A stretch of DNA of 64,000 nt from an uncultured Lachnospiraceae bacterium (GCA_910583835.1 CAJTYM010000002.1:43017-107016), one strand, 5' to 3'. Shown: positions 50,872-60,133, numbered from the stretch's first letter. Numbers and translations: made by a program. The notes: generated by a model not told the origin, from the letters alone.

Positions 50872-53024
50872 CAGCTGACACCTCCTTGACTGGCAAGTTC
50901 CTGCTCCGAGAGCTGAGACCTTGCGATTTCCTGATAAGTCCCACAGCTTTCCATCAATTCCTGATGGGTTCCGATACCTGCAACTTCCCCCTCCTCAAGA
51001 ACAATAATCTGTTCTGCATGGAGGATAGTGCTGATCCGCTGTGCAACAATAATCACCACTGCCGATTTCGTCTTCTCTGCCAACGCTTTCCTGAGCGTCA
51101 CATCCGTCTTATAATCCAGCGCAGAGAAACTGTCGTCAAACAGATATACCTGGGGATTTTTCGCTATCGCCCTGGCAATGGAAAGCCGCTGTTTCTGACC
51201 ACCGGAAACATTCGTCCCACCCTGGGCTATTGGGCTGTCAAACTGCTCTTCTTTCTCCTGAATAAAATCCTGTGCTTGGGCAACCCTTGCCGCCTCCCTG
51301 ATCTGCGCTTCTGAGACATTGCCTGCAAAACCAATATTAGAAGCAATCGTCCCGGAAAACAGCACGCCCTTCTGGGGCACATAGCCGATGAGTTCACGAA
51401 GCTTCCGTTGGCTCATCTGCCGGATATCCACGCCATCCATGGTAATCCTTCCCGCCGTCACATCATAAAATCTGGGAATCAGGTTCAGCACGGTAGACTT
51501 TCCGCAGCCAGTGCTCCCGATAATGGCTGTCGTCTGCCCCGGTTTTGCTCGGAAAGAAATGTGTCTGACGGCATCCTCGTCTGCTCCTGGATAGCGGAAG
51601 GAAACATCTTCAAACGCTACCTCCCCATGCCAGTTTGCCTTGCCTTCATCTGCCGGGTCCTCAGGATCCAGAATGGTCTCCTTCGTCCTGATTACCTCCT
51701 CAATACGGTCTGCTGCAACACCTGCACGCGGCAGCATTACAGATACCATAGTAATCATCAGAAATGCCATGACAATCTGCATCGTATAGGTGATAAACGC
51801 CATCATATCCCCCACCTGGAGATTGCCCAAATCCACGCCTTGCGCGCCAAACCAGACAATCATCACCGTGATGCCGTTCATAATCAGCATCATCGCCGGC
51901 ATCATCATGGACATTACCCTGCTGGTAAAAAGCTGCGTCCGCATCAAATCCTGATTTGCCCCCGCAAACCGCTGTTCCTCAAATTTCTCTCTGGAAAATG
52001 CACGGATAACCGGGACGCCGGTCAAAATCTCTCTGGAAACAAGATTCAGACGGTCCACTAAGGTCTGCATTTTCTTGAATTTGGGCATGGTAACTGACAT
52101 CAGCACGCCCACAAGCAGGATAATGCTTCCCACGGCAATACCGATAATCCAGCCCATCCCCGTCTTTGTGCTGGATACTTTCCATACGCCGCCAACGCCA
52201 ATAATCGGCGCATATAAAATCATACGCAGCAGCAGCACAGACACCATCTGCACCTGCTGGATATCATTGGTACTCCTGGTAATCAGGGATGCCGTGGAAA
52301 ACTGTTCCATCTCACTGCCTGAAAAGCGCACCACTTTATGAAACACCCTGCCTCTGAGTGTCATGCCAATCTTTGCCGAAGTCCTGGAGGCAAACAGCCC
52401 GACCACTATGGCAGCGAGCATCATCACAACCGACACGGCAAGCATTTTACCGCCGGTGCGCAGCATATAACGGTTCTGATAAGCGCCCATATCATACCCC
52501 AGCGATTCATACTCTTGCCTTACCATGAGCCTTGCTCTCTGGGAGATAATGGAGTCGCTCATGTCGCCCATGTTCTCCTTCGCTGCATCTTCGGCCTGCA
52601 GTATCTGTTCCTTTGTCATCTGCCCGCTTTCGAGCATTGCCTTAAGGTCACTGACTTCCATGCCTGTCTCCTGCGTGACGGAGGACATTGCCACCATTGG
52701 CAGGCCAAGCATTGCCTCTAAGTCCTGCATTTCCTCTTCCTGCAAATTCTTCAGGCTGTAATTCCCATCCTCTGCCTGCTGATAAGATTCCTGCAGTCTG
52801 GCAGCATCCTCTTCTGGCAGAAACAGACAGAGTCCTTCCATCGTCTGCGCACGCATCTCCTCCGGCACGGCATATTCAATACCGCTCTGCTGAATTCCAA
52901 TATCCACAATATCGGACATATATTGGGGAAGCGACAAATCACAGTACGCCTGCACAACCAGCAGCAAAAAGATGGCAATGACTGCTGCTTTGTGTTCGCC
53001 TAAATATTTCATTATCTTTCCCAT
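50871..53024 (-). CDS. ABC exporter, ATP-binding and permease, first subunit with large extracellular insert
   Basis: A 717-residue half-transporter. Between the first and second helices (about residues 45-175) lies an unusually long acidic stretch (YAVPEEMRAQTMEGLCLF, LQESYQQAEDGNYS, MTKEQILQAEDAAKENM), probably outside the membrane. The ATPase carries Walker A GSTGCGKSTVLNLIPRF, signature VSGGQKQRLSIARAI and a Walker B with FDDSFSALD, where Asp replaces the usual catalytic Glu. That degenerate site is typical of one half of heterodimeric exporters of the BmrCD type. It is partnered with the gene at 49021. Confidence 0.94.
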   Translation of the reverse strand: MGKIMKYLGEHKAAVIAIFLLLVVQAYCDLSLPQYMSDIVDIGIQQSGIEYAVPEEMRAQTMEGLCLFLPEEDAARLQESYQQAEDGNYSLKNLQEEEMQDLEAMLGLPMVAMSSVTQETGMEVSDLKAMLESGQMTKEQILQAEDAAKENMGDMSDSIISQRARLMVRQEYESLGYDMGAYQNRYMLRTGGKMLAVSVVMMLAAIVVGLFASRTSAKIGMTLRGRVFHKVVRFSGSEMEQFSTASLITRSTNDIQQVQMVSVLLLRMILYAPIIGVGGVWKVSSTKTGMGWIIGIAVGSIILLVGVLMSVTMPKFKKMQTLVDRLNLVSREILTGVPVIRAFSREKFEEQRFAGANQDLMRTQLFTSRVMSMMMPAMMLIMNGITVMIVWFGAQGVDLGNLQVGDMMAFITYTMQIVMAFLMITMVSVMLPRAGVAADRIEEVIRTKETILDPEDPADEGKANWHGEVAFEDVSFRYPGADEDAVRHISFRAKPGQTTAIIGSTGCGKSTVLNLIPRFYDVTAGRITMDGVDIRQMSQRKLRELIGYVPQKGVLFSGTIASNIGFAGNVSEAQIREAARVAQAQDFIQEKEEQFDSPIAQGGTNVSGGQKQRLSIARAIAKNPQVYLFDDSFSALDYKTDVTLRKALAEKTKSAVVIIVAQRISTILHAEQIIVLEEGEVAGIGTHQELMESCGTYQEIARSQLSEQELASQGGVS

Positions 53025-53156
53025 GTCTTCCTCCCTTTTACCGTTTTCCGTCCATGCTATTCTTTTTCCCAGTATTTGTCAATATTGCAAATCTTAAACA
53101 TTATAAAATTTTTATAAACTATTCAGCCCAAGCCGGCCCTGACAGAACGCTTACCA

Positions 53157-53948
53157 TCAAAACAGCCCATAATGCTCACACGCCTTGTATATGCCATCCT
53201 CCCAAAGCGGCGCTGTCACATAATCCGCCACATCTTTGGCCTGCTGCATCCCATCGCCCATACACGCAGAATGCGCCGTATACTCCAACATATCAAGGTC
53301 ATTCGTGCTATCCCCAAACGAATATGTATCTTCATGTGCAATTGCAAGCAGTCGGCACATTTCCTGTATCCCGGTTGCCTTGTTAAATCCTTTGGGCACA
53401 ATCTCCATAAAATCCCCGCCCCGGTGTATGACCGTGTATCCGGGCTCTAACACGCGCTCCAATTCCTGCTGCTTTTCAGCCTCCTGCAGATAATTGGCGC
53501 AGAACTTGCTGACCTCAAGCCGCTCCTCATTTCCAGTAACGCGGATAAGCCTGTCCCCCATACTGCTTTTCAGCTTTTGCGGAAATACAGATTCCTGTGG
53601 GAAACGCTCTTCATCCAGATACAGGTAATGCCTGCCCTCCAAAATATACGCGGCGTCCACGCTCCGCAAAAAATCATTGACACGCCAAATTTCTTCCTGC
53701 GGAATCTGATGGTAAAACTTTACTTCCCCCTGAAACTCCCCATACGTGCCGCAGCCCGCCAGTATGCCGTCAAACCCAAGGGGCAGAAGTTCCTTGTCCG
53801 GGATAAATACCCTGGTCCTGCCGCTGCTGATAAACAGGCAATGCCCCTTTTCTTTCAGCCTGCGGAATGCCTCCCTCGTGCTGTCTGGAATCGTATGGCT
53901 GTCATCCCAGATGGTTCCGTCAATATCAAAAAACAGTGCTTTTCTCAT
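53157..53948 (-). CDS. HAD family hydrolase (Cof/YbjI type)
   Basis: A 263-residue Cof-like phosphatase. FFDIDGTIWDDS gives the catalytic DxD near residue 8-10; motif II is LFISSGRTRVF; the cap domain lies between about 85 and 190; motif IV is FGDSTNDLDMLEYTAHS. These enzymes dephosphorylate sugar phosphates or flavin phosphates; the substrate is unknown. The spacing to neighbours suggests its own transcript. Confidence 0.9.
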   Translation of the reverse strand: MRKALFFDIDGTIWDDSHTIPDSTREAFRRLKEKGHCLFISSGRTRVFIPDKELLPLGFDGILAGCGTYGEFQGEVKFYHQIPQEEIWRVNDFLRSVDAAYILEGRHYLYLDEERFPQESVFPQKLKSSMGDRLIRVTGNEERLEVSKFCANYLQEAEKQQELERVLEPGYTVIHRGGDFMEIVPKGFNKATGIQEMCRLLAIAHEDTYSFGDSTNDLDMLEYTAHSACMGDGMQQAKDVADYVTAPLWEDGIYKACEHYGLF

Positions 53949-54060
53949 ATATTTTCATCTCCAGTTCTAATTTCTCAGGTCATATTTTACTTCTTTGGCC
54001 GCTCCCAGTGACCTAAGGCATCCTCCCAGTTTCTTTTTCCTTTAATGAAATCCGTTAAAA

Positions 54061-54122
54061 GACATCAGGACTCCTCCCACTTCGCGGGTCCCTCCTCATG
54101 TCATTTGGTCCCTCCTTAGGTC
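54061..54122. repeat. Palindromic repeat related to 48872-48915, with flanking inverted sequence
   Basis: GACATCAGGACTCCTCCCAC and the mirrored GTCCCTCCTCATGTC form a 42-bp palindrome (54061-54102) with central CTTCG; CCTTAGGTC at 54114-54122 mirrors GACCTAAGG at 54010-54018. It lies in the 312-bp spacer before the reductase gene, whose only other feature is a TATAAT at 54188-54193 with a weak -35. Confidence 0.7.
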
Positions 54123-54260
54123 ATATTTTATCATACTTCCAGCGAAACTTCCACACAGTCGACCTTTCATTTTTAAATTGATTATGATATAATATGGAAA
54201 ATTTAGGGTATCTTATATATGGAATGAAATTACCCGCAATCATTTTAGCAGGAGGTTATC

Positions 54261-55796
54261 ATGAGAAATCACGTAGAAGAATTTCGTGGAGATTTAAAAG
54301 AATTCGATGAAATGACGGACAAGTTCTACAAAAAAGAAATTAACGTCGCGCAGTACAAAGGGTTTTCCGGCGGCTTCGGCAGTTATGCCCAGAGGGGCGG
54401 CGGGGCAAGTATGCTGCGCCTGCGCCTTACCGGCGGAGAAATCACCAAAGAACAGCTCAAATTTATCGTGGACAGTGTTGAAAAATACAATATCTCACTC
54501 GCACACATTACAACCTGCCAGAGCTTACAGCTACACAACCTTTCCGCCGAGCAGGTCTGTGAACTCATTCAGGAATCTTTTGACCATGGCATCATCACCA
54601 GAGGAGGCGGCGGTGATTTTCCACGGAATGTTATGTGTTCCCCGCTTTCCGGCGTACAGCAAGGCGAGTATTTCAATGTCCTGCCCTACGCAGAGGAAGC
54701 CGCAGACTACCTGCTTGGTTTTATCAAAAAGGTAAAGCTTCCCCGCAAACTGAAAGTATGTTTTTCCAACTGTAAAGAAAACGTCACCCACGCTACATTC
54801 CGTGATTTGGGATTTGTGGCAAAAGAGAACGGCTGCTTTGACGTATACAGCGCCGGAGGGTTGGGACGTGAACCCCGGATGGGCGCTTTGGTGGCATGTG
54901 ATGTTCCCCCTGAGAAAATCCTCTACTATATCAAGGCAATGATTGATACCTTTCTTGCCCACGGCAACTACGAAAACCGCGGGAAAGCCCGCACCCGTTT
55001 CATGCAGGAAACCCTGGGAACGGAAGGCTATGTGAAAGCATACCAGGAGAAGCTTGCCAAAGTTCTGGATGAAGAGGATTTGGACCTTACTGTTGCCATC
55101 CCTGAGATTACCAAACAGGGCGATAACGGCAGCCTGGACAACCCCCGGGCCATCCCCCAGAAACAGCCAGGGCTTTACGCCGTTTCCTATCACCCCATTG
55201 GCGGCAGCCCCAAACCTGAATTTTTCCGCAAATTATACGATACCATCCTTCCGATGGAGGATGTTCGGGTGCGGCTCTCCCCGGACGAAAGCATGTATAT
55301 TATAAACCTGACGGCTTCTGAAGCTGATAAGATTCTGGCTCTTACCGCAGACAGCGCTGAGAACACTTTCGAGTCTTCCATTGCCTGTATCGGGGCTTCC
55401 ATCTGCCAGGTGGGCGCAAGGGATTCCCAAAGCCTGCTTCACGCCTGCGTAGAGCGGGTCCGCAAAGAGAACTTCGCGGACGGCGTACTCCCTCAAATCC
55501 ATATCTCCGGCTGCCCTTCTTCCTGCTCCGCACACCAGATTGCACCCCTGGGATTCCGCGGTGGCGTAAAACAGACGCCGGACGGTCCCAAACCTGCCTT
55601 TGTGGTTTTTGAAAACGGCTGTGAAATTGAGGGTGAGGAAACTTTCGGCGAAGATTTGGGCGTTATGCTGGAATCGGAAATACCCGAATTCCTTGCCGAA
55701 CTTGGCAAAGAGATTGCTGCAAAGAACATGACTTATGAACAGTTTACCTCAGAACAACATGATAAATTTATGGAGATTGTCAAGGAGTATATCTGA
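54261..55796 (+). CDS. Nitrite/sulfite reductase hemoprotein
   Basis: A 511-residue siroheme/[4Fe-4S] reductase. Twin ferredoxin-like halves are visible; the cluster-siroheme ligands are CIGASIC (C-x5-C, about residue 376) and CPSSC (C-x3-C, about 417), followed by AHQIAPLGFRGGVK. The siroheme-binding segments RGGGGDFPRNVMCSPLSG and KVCFSNCKENVTHATF are intact. Family members reduce sulfite to sulfide or nitrite to ammonia in assimilation; which one cannot be settled without a local electron partner or siroheme genes, which are absent. The AGGAGG site lies 9 bases before the ATG, and a TATAAT is 67 bp upstream. Confidence 0.92.
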   Translation: MRNHVEEFRGDLKEFDEMTDKFYKKEINVAQYKGFSGGFGSYAQRGGGASMLRLRLTGGEITKEQLKFIVDSVEKYNISLAHITTCQSLQLHNLSAEQVCELIQESFDHGIITRGGGGDFPRNVMCSPLSGVQQGEYFNVLPYAEEAADYLLGFIKKVKLPRKLKVCFSNCKENVTHATFRDLGFVAKENGCFDVYSAGGLGREPRMGALVACDVPPEKILYYIKAMIDTFLAHGNYENRGKARTRFMQETLGTEGYVKAYQEKLAKVLDEEDLDLTVAIPEITKQGDNGSLDNPRAIPQKQPGLYAVSYHPIGGSPKPEFFRKLYDTILPMEDVRVRLSPDESMYIINLTASEADKILALTADSAENTFESSIACIGASICQVGARDSQSLLHACVERVRKENFADGVLPQIHISGCPSSCSAHQIAPLGFRGGVKQTPDGPKPAFVVFENGCEIEGEETFGEDLGVMLESEIPEFLAELGKEIAAKNMTYEQFTSEQHDKFMEIVKEYI

Positions 55797-55799
55797 GAA

Positions 55800-55980
55800 T
55801 AAAGTGGGCAAGCCCGCATCAACTCCCTTACCCCTCAATCCCCCGGAGATTGCACACTTTGACGCGCCGAGCACAATTGCGAAGCAATATTTACCTCTTG
55901 TGCGAGTGCGCATAAATGTTTTCTCTTAACAGAGAAGACACTTTCACGCTTCATCGTGACAAGGTCTTTCCAATAAGAGG
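55800..55980. repeat. Convergent-gap structured repeat, copy 2
   Basis: About 181 bp and closely matching 22239-22425 over most of its length. It again contains the ATTGCGAAGCAAT hairpin within GCGCCGAGCACAA...TTGTGCGAGTGCGC, and the AGACACTTTCACGC...GCGTGACAAGGTCTTTCC pair. It lies between the converging reductase and GGDEF-EAL genes. Confidence 0.8.
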
Positions 55981-56044
55981 ATAAAGGGGCTGCTGCACAA
56001 TGGCTTCAGCCCCTTCATTTCTTTGTGAATTTAATAATAATCAA

Positions 56045-57739
56045 TCACTTGCAGACCTCAAATTTCTTAAGATTCTGTTCGTAAAACGTCTCTTTATTCA
56101 CCGGCCTTCCATAATAGAAGCCCTGTATATAATCCGGCTCCAGTTTCCTGAGCTTCTGCAGTTCCTCTTCCGTCTCAATCCCCTCAAAACAAACCTGCAG
56201 ACCGACGCTGTGCGCCATATCTACAATATGCCCAATCAGGTTGTAATCAAAATCGTTGACAACTGCCTTGGAAGTAAATCCGCGGTCTAACTTCAAAAGA
56301 TTCACTTTGAGATTCTGCAGATACGCCAGAGAAGAATATCCGGTACCAAAATCATCAAGCGCTATCTTCACCTCATTCTCATTCAGCACATCCAAAAGCC
56401 GCTGCACGGAATCATCATAAGAAATCATGCCGCTCTCCGTAAACTCAAACAGCACCGTAGATGGCTCTATACCAAGTTCTTCAATAGATGACATAATTTC
56501 GTTTACGACATCCGACTTGCAAATCTGAATAAAAGAGAGATTGATATTAATTCTGAACTTGGGCATTATCTTATGCCATTCCATCGTCTGGCGCATCGCC
56601 GTGCGGTACACCCATTCTCCCACCGGGATAATCAGACCGCTTTCCTCCAGAACCGGAATAAAGATTCCCGGCGAAAGCATCCCATACTCCTTGGAAGAAA
56701 ACCGCAGCAATGCCTCTGCGCCTACCACCTGCCCCGTTTTTAACGATACAATCGGCTGGTAATATACCTCAAATCCCTGGAAATCATGGTTCACGCTGTA
56801 GCGAAGCTTCTCCTGAATCTTGATATTCTTTAAATATTCCTCATAATCCTCCTGTGTGAAAACATAAGAACAGTTCTTGCCGTTTTTCTTAGCCATGCCC
56901 AGCGCAAACTCTGAATACGTGCACAATTTGTCAAATTCTGTCTCTTCATAATAAAATCCAACTACACCGGCAGAAATTGTATAAAAATTCCGGTATCCCT
57001 GCTCCTTGCGCTGCTCTTCAATGAGAATCCTTGTCTTGTGGTACTTCTTCCTCGCTTTCTGCTCATCTTCCTCGTCCATCAGCATCACAAATTCATCGCC
57101 GTCCAAACGGTAACAATGGTCTTCTCCCGCAACCTGTTCCATGCAATCGGCAATCATTTTCAGAACCACGTCCCCGGTATCCATCCCATACCGCTCATTA
57201 ATTTCTTTAAAATTATCCACGCCTATGCGCAGGAGAATTCCTTTGCCGCGTTTCCCCTCTCTCTTAAGCTGCTCAAAGTCAAGCTGCAGCTGGCGTTCCG
57301 CAAACAGTCCGGTCACATTGTCTGCTTTGCGTTTGCTGCCAATCTCAGTAACCCTGCCGATTAAAAGCTTTGTCTCTTCTTCCTTGGTCGTATCCTGAAT
57401 CACGATACCGCGGCAGCTAATCCACACAATCTTGCCATTCTTGTCCACCCAGCGGTATTCCAGATCATGCTCCTGGCTCTCACCCCTTCTAATCTGAGCA
57501 AGATTCTCCGTCAGGCCAGGCATATCCTCCGGGTAAATAATCTTCTCCAATACAGCCCCTGCATTAGTAAAATGATTTCCTGGCAAATCAAACCTCTCCA
57601 AAACTTTTTCCGAAATAATATATTCATCTTTGTCTAAATCAAACAAGAACAGGTAGTCATCCGTACACCTGGCAAATACTCTCATGACATCCTCAAATTC
57701 TTCTCTTCCCACCAGGTTAATTGATGTTGTTTTTCCCAT
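56045..57739 (-). CDS. PAS-GGDEF-EAL protein (cyclic di-GMP turnover)
   Basis: A 564-residue signalling protein. Residues 10-130 form a PAS sensor, then GGDEF (about 140-305) and EAL (about 315-560). The GGDEF loop is RLDGDEF (Asp for the first Gly), so cyclase activity is uncertain. The EAL part is complete: AEALLRF (about 343), INLSFIQ, FEFTESG, DDFGTGYSSL, the lysine in LLKLDRGF and YIQGFYYGRP. It is most likely a c-di-GMP phosphodiesterase controlled by the PAS domain. There is no membrane segment. A structured repeat separates it from the reductase gene. Confidence 0.93.
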   Translation of the reverse strand: MGKTTSINLVGREEFEDVMRVFARCTDDYLFLFDLDKDEYIISEKVLERFDLPGNHFTNAGAVLEKIIYPEDMPGLTENLAQIRRGESQEHDLEYRWVDKNGKIVWISCRGIVIQDTTKEEETKLLIGRVTEIGSKRKADNVTGLFAERQLQLDFEQLKREGKRGKGILLRIGVDNFKEINERYGMDTGDVVLKMIADCMEQVAGEDHCYRLDGDEFVMLMDEEDEQKARKKYHKTRILIEEQRKEQGYRNFYTISAGVVGFYYEETEFDKLCTYSEFALGMAKKNGKNCSYVFTQEDYEEYLKNIKIQEKLRYSVNHDFQGFEVYYQPIVSLKTGQVVGAEALLRFSSKEYGMLSPGIFIPVLEESGLIIPVGEWVYRTAMRQTMEWHKIMPKFRININLSFIQICKSDVVNEIMSSIEELGIEPSTVLFEFTESGMISYDDSVQRLLDVLNENEVKIALDDFGTGYSSLAYLQNLKVNLLKLDRGFTSKAVVNDFDYNLIGHIVDMAHSVGLQVCFEGIETEEELQKLRKLEPDYIQGFYYGRPVNKETFYEQNLKKFEVCK

Positions 57740-57904
57740 ATAAACCCTTTCTTAACTTCCCTTGTATAAAACGATGCTCTCACGCTCCCATCCATAAATA
57801 ATATTGTATCACTTTTTCACGTCATTTCAATAAAATATGCAAAATTTAAATTTTATTTTCTTTTTTTTGTGAATAATGCACAAGCCCTCTCCTGGTAAAT
57901 GAGG

Positions 57905-58822
57905 CTAATGATGCCCTCTCCTATGATGTCCGCCTTGTTCCATATAACCATCCCCGGATGAATCCTGCTGATGAGCCTCTTGTCCATTCCCATTGCCTGT
58001 ACTCTCCTGCTGCATTCCGTGTGATGCCCCATCATCCGTGCCGTCCTGCTGGCTCCCATGTGATGTCCCATCATCCGTGCCGTCCTGCTGGCTCCCATGC
58101 GATGTCCCATCATCCGAACTTTCTTGTTGTGCATGGTGGCAGCCCTGTCCCTGACCATGCTCGCTAATCATTCCATGTATCTCTGACATGCTCATATGTC
58201 TGCATTCATCCAAAGTCACTGTGCTGTCATATTCAGACAACTGCAGATAGGCGTTATATTTTCCTACTGACATCCCATTATCATGCGCCAGGTTAACCAT
58301 TTCCACATCTGCATTGACGCTATGGCTGCTATGCTCAATATGCCCTGAACAATGGGCAACTCCTGCCTCTATCACCTTTTCCCGGCTGCTTTGTGCAGCG
58401 ACTGTAAATACCAGTTCGTCTTCCATTTCCAGATACGGAGCCATCGCCTCGCTCTCCACAACCAAATCAATGGCTTCTGTATATTTCTTCCCTTGCAAAG
58501 ACAATCCCTGCAGAATTTCTTCCCCCTCTGGGTTATATGCCACGGCAGATACCACCCGTTCAAAGCGGTTCAGCCCCAGTTCCATGGAGGGATTAATGTC
58601 AATGCTTACATAAGACACTGGTTCTTTCGCCCAACGATAACCTCCGATTCCAGCTACTAAAACCAACATCGCGCAGACTGCTGCAAATGTCCTATAAAAA
58701 ATGTGATTGGCAAACAAATTGTTCTTCTTTTGACAGCGCCCCGCAAGATATTTCTTTGTAGCCTCTTTCATCTGAGGGTCTGCTTTTATATTATCAAATG
58801 CATCATGTATGCTATTGCCCAC
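57905..58822 (-). CDS. Anti-sigma factor, RsgI-like, with Gly/Ser/His-rich tail
   Basis: A 305-residue protein. I start at the GTG at 58822, 5 bases after GGAGGTGA and overlapping the sigma gene by 11 bp. The cytoplasmic head (about residues 1-35) should bind the sigma factor. A single helix (about 40-60, TFAAVCAMLVLVAGIGG) crosses the membrane, then comes an RsgI-type middle domain (YVSIDINPSMELGLNRFERV, about 67-86, then AVAYNPEG). After about residue 215 the sequence is low complexity (HGSQQDGTDDGTS units, encoded by 39-bp DNA repeats at about 58020-58123), ending HHRRGHH. The tail is a likely metal or wall sensor; that is inference. Confidence 0.85.
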   Translation of the reverse strand: MGNSIHDAFDNIKADPQMKEATKKYLAGRCQKKNNLFANHIFYRTFAAVCAMLVLVAGIGGYRWAKEPVSYVSIDINPSMELGLNRFERVVSAVAYNPEGEEILQGLSLQGKKYTEAIDLVVESEAMAPYLEMEDELVFTVAAQSSREKVIEAGVAHCSGHIEHSSHSVNADVEMVNLAHDNGMSVGKYNAYLQLSEYDSTVTLDECRHMSMSEIHGMISEHGQGQGCHHAQQESSDDGTSHGSQQDGTDDGTSHGSQQDGTDDGASHGMQQESTGNGNGQEAHQQDSSGDGYMEQGGHHRRGHH

Positions 58823-59297
58823 TCCATTCACCTCCCAGCTTCTCTTTCAGCATTCCCCTTCCCCTAGAAAGCAGAGAATACACGGTATTCTCTGCTTTCC
58901 CTAAAATCTTTCCTATTTCCGCTGCTGTATATCCTTCATAATAGCTCAGATATATCACATCTTTATATTTTGCAGGAAGGGACAGCACTGCCTCCAGAAC
59001 TTCCTGGTAATCTTCTGCGGCTTTCGCTTCTACATCTCCCAATGATTCCAAAGAGACAATATTCCTGCGAAAAAAACTTTTCAGGTAATCCTTACAGGCA
59101 TTGATTGCCACGCGCAAAATCCATGCCTTCTCGTGCTCACTGTCGCAAAAGGGCTGGTCATACATCATATATTTCAGGAATACATTCTGAAATACATCCT
59201 CTGTGTCTGCCTGGTTTTTCAGATGATAAAAGCAAATGCGCTGTACCATATCCGCATATTTTTCCACCGCATGGTTTACTTCTGTCTCACTGCGCAC
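58812..59297 (-). CDS. ECF-type RNA polymerase sigma factor
   Basis: A 161-residue sigma factor starting with GTG (59297) behind GGAGGTGA. Region 2 (YADMVQRICFYHLKNQADTEDVFQNVFLKY, about 14-43) and region 4 (KDVIYLSYYEGYTAAEIGKILGKAENTVYSLLSRGRGML, about 112-150) are both present, with no region 3, so it is group IV. It is the middle gene of a three-gene run: the Cys/His-repeat protein (27 bp upstream) and the overlapping anti-sigma gene. It probably activates its own operon. Confidence 0.93.
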   Translation of the reverse strand: MRSETEVNHAVEKYADMVQRICFYHLKNQADTEDVFQNVFLKYMMYDQPFCDSEHEKAWILRVAINACKDYLKSFFRRNIVSLESLGDVEAKAAEDYQEVLEAVLSLPAKYKDVIYLSYYEGYTAAEIGKILGKAENTVYSLLSRGRGMLKEKLGGEWSGQ

Positions 59298-59324
59298 TTG
59301 CGCCTCACCTCCTCTTAATCACCA

Positions 59325-60044
59325 TTAATGATGACCTCCTCCATGATGTCCGCCGCCATGGTGTCCACCATAACCAGAGCTATTCCCATTGCCGGAATTC
59401 CCCTGGCTTCCGCTCCAATTCGGGCAGTCCTGCGGATGGTTCCCATCTGTGTGCCCGCAATATCCGTCCCAATTCGGGCAGTCCTGCGGATGGTTCCCAT
59501 CTGTGTGCCCGCAGTTTCCGTCCCAATATGGGCAGTCTGCCGTATGATGCCCATCTGTGTGTCCACAGGCATATCCGCCAGTTCCAGCACTATAATTTGG
59601 GCAGTCCTGCGGATGGTTCCCATCTGTATGCCCGCAGTTTCCGTCCCAATATGGACAGTCTGCCGTATGATGCCCATCTGTGTGTCCACAGGCATATCCG
59701 CCAGTATAATACGGACAATCCGGCGTATGGTTGCCGTCCGTATGCGGACAGATAGCTGCCTGATTTGCATTCACATCCACTGTCGCTACAGTATCCATTG
59801 TTGTATCTGCAGCTGCTGTCCCCTGCACTTTGGAAACATCCTCCGGGACCTCCGTATTCTCTGCGGTTTTCGTATCGGCTGCCGCTTTCGCATCCTCTGT
59901 ATCCAATTCCCTTGATACGGTAGGAATGACACTCTCCTCCACACCTTTACTATTCAGACGGATAAAATTCTCTGACGGAATCACAATTGTCCCAAATGTC
60001 AATGACAGCGCTCCAATCATTCCGTACATAGCTGCTCTTCTCAT
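59325..60044 (-). CDS. Secreted protein with six Cys-His repeats
   Basis: A 239-residue protein starting MRRAAMYGMIGALSL behind GGAGGAG. A hydrophobic N-terminus suggests export or an uncleaved anchor; residues 30-97 are acidic and Ala/Thr-rich. From Cys99 onward there are six repeats of C-x-H-x4-H-x3-C (Cys99, 119, 137, 160, 178 and 196), each reading close to CGHTDGNHPQDCPNW. A final Gly/His tail follows (GGHHGGGHHGGGHH). Each repeat has the right ligands for one zinc or other metal. The DNA repeats are near-identical, so copy number may vary. I recognise no family. It is cotranscribed with a sigma and anti-sigma pair. Confidence 0.85.
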   Translation of the reverse strand: MRRAAMYGMIGALSLTFGTIVIPSENFIRLNSKGVEESVIPTVSRELDTEDAKAAADTKTAENTEVPEDVSKVQGTAAADTTMDTVATVDVNANQAAICPHTDGNHTPDCPYYTGGYACGHTDGHHTADCPYWDGNCGHTDGNHPQDCPNYSAGTGGYACGHTDGHHTADCPYWDGNCGHTDGNHPQDCPNWDGYCGHTDGNHPQDCPNWSGSQGNSGNGNSSGYGGHHGGGHHGGGHH

Positions 60045-60090
60045 ACTCTATCTCCTCCTTGCAATAAGATTTTTTCTGTTTCACTTATAA

Positions 60091-60117
60091 TACGATTGAA
60101 AGGAAGAAATCCTTGCA
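60091..60117 (-). promoter_or_regulatory. Possible ECF-type promoter of the sigma operon
   Basis: Leftward TGCAAG (60112-60117), 17 bases and CGTA (60091-60094), 46 bp ahead of the Cys-His repeat gene. This resembles the TGAAAC-N16-CGTA pattern of some ECF sigma factors. It is a weak match. Confidence 0.35.
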
Positions 60118-60133
60118 GGAAAATATAAAAATT

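Noticed and set aside
58020..58123. Possible CRISPR or regulatory repeat
   Set aside because: The 39-bp repeats are in frame and encode the Gly/Ser/Gln tail of the anti-sigma protein.
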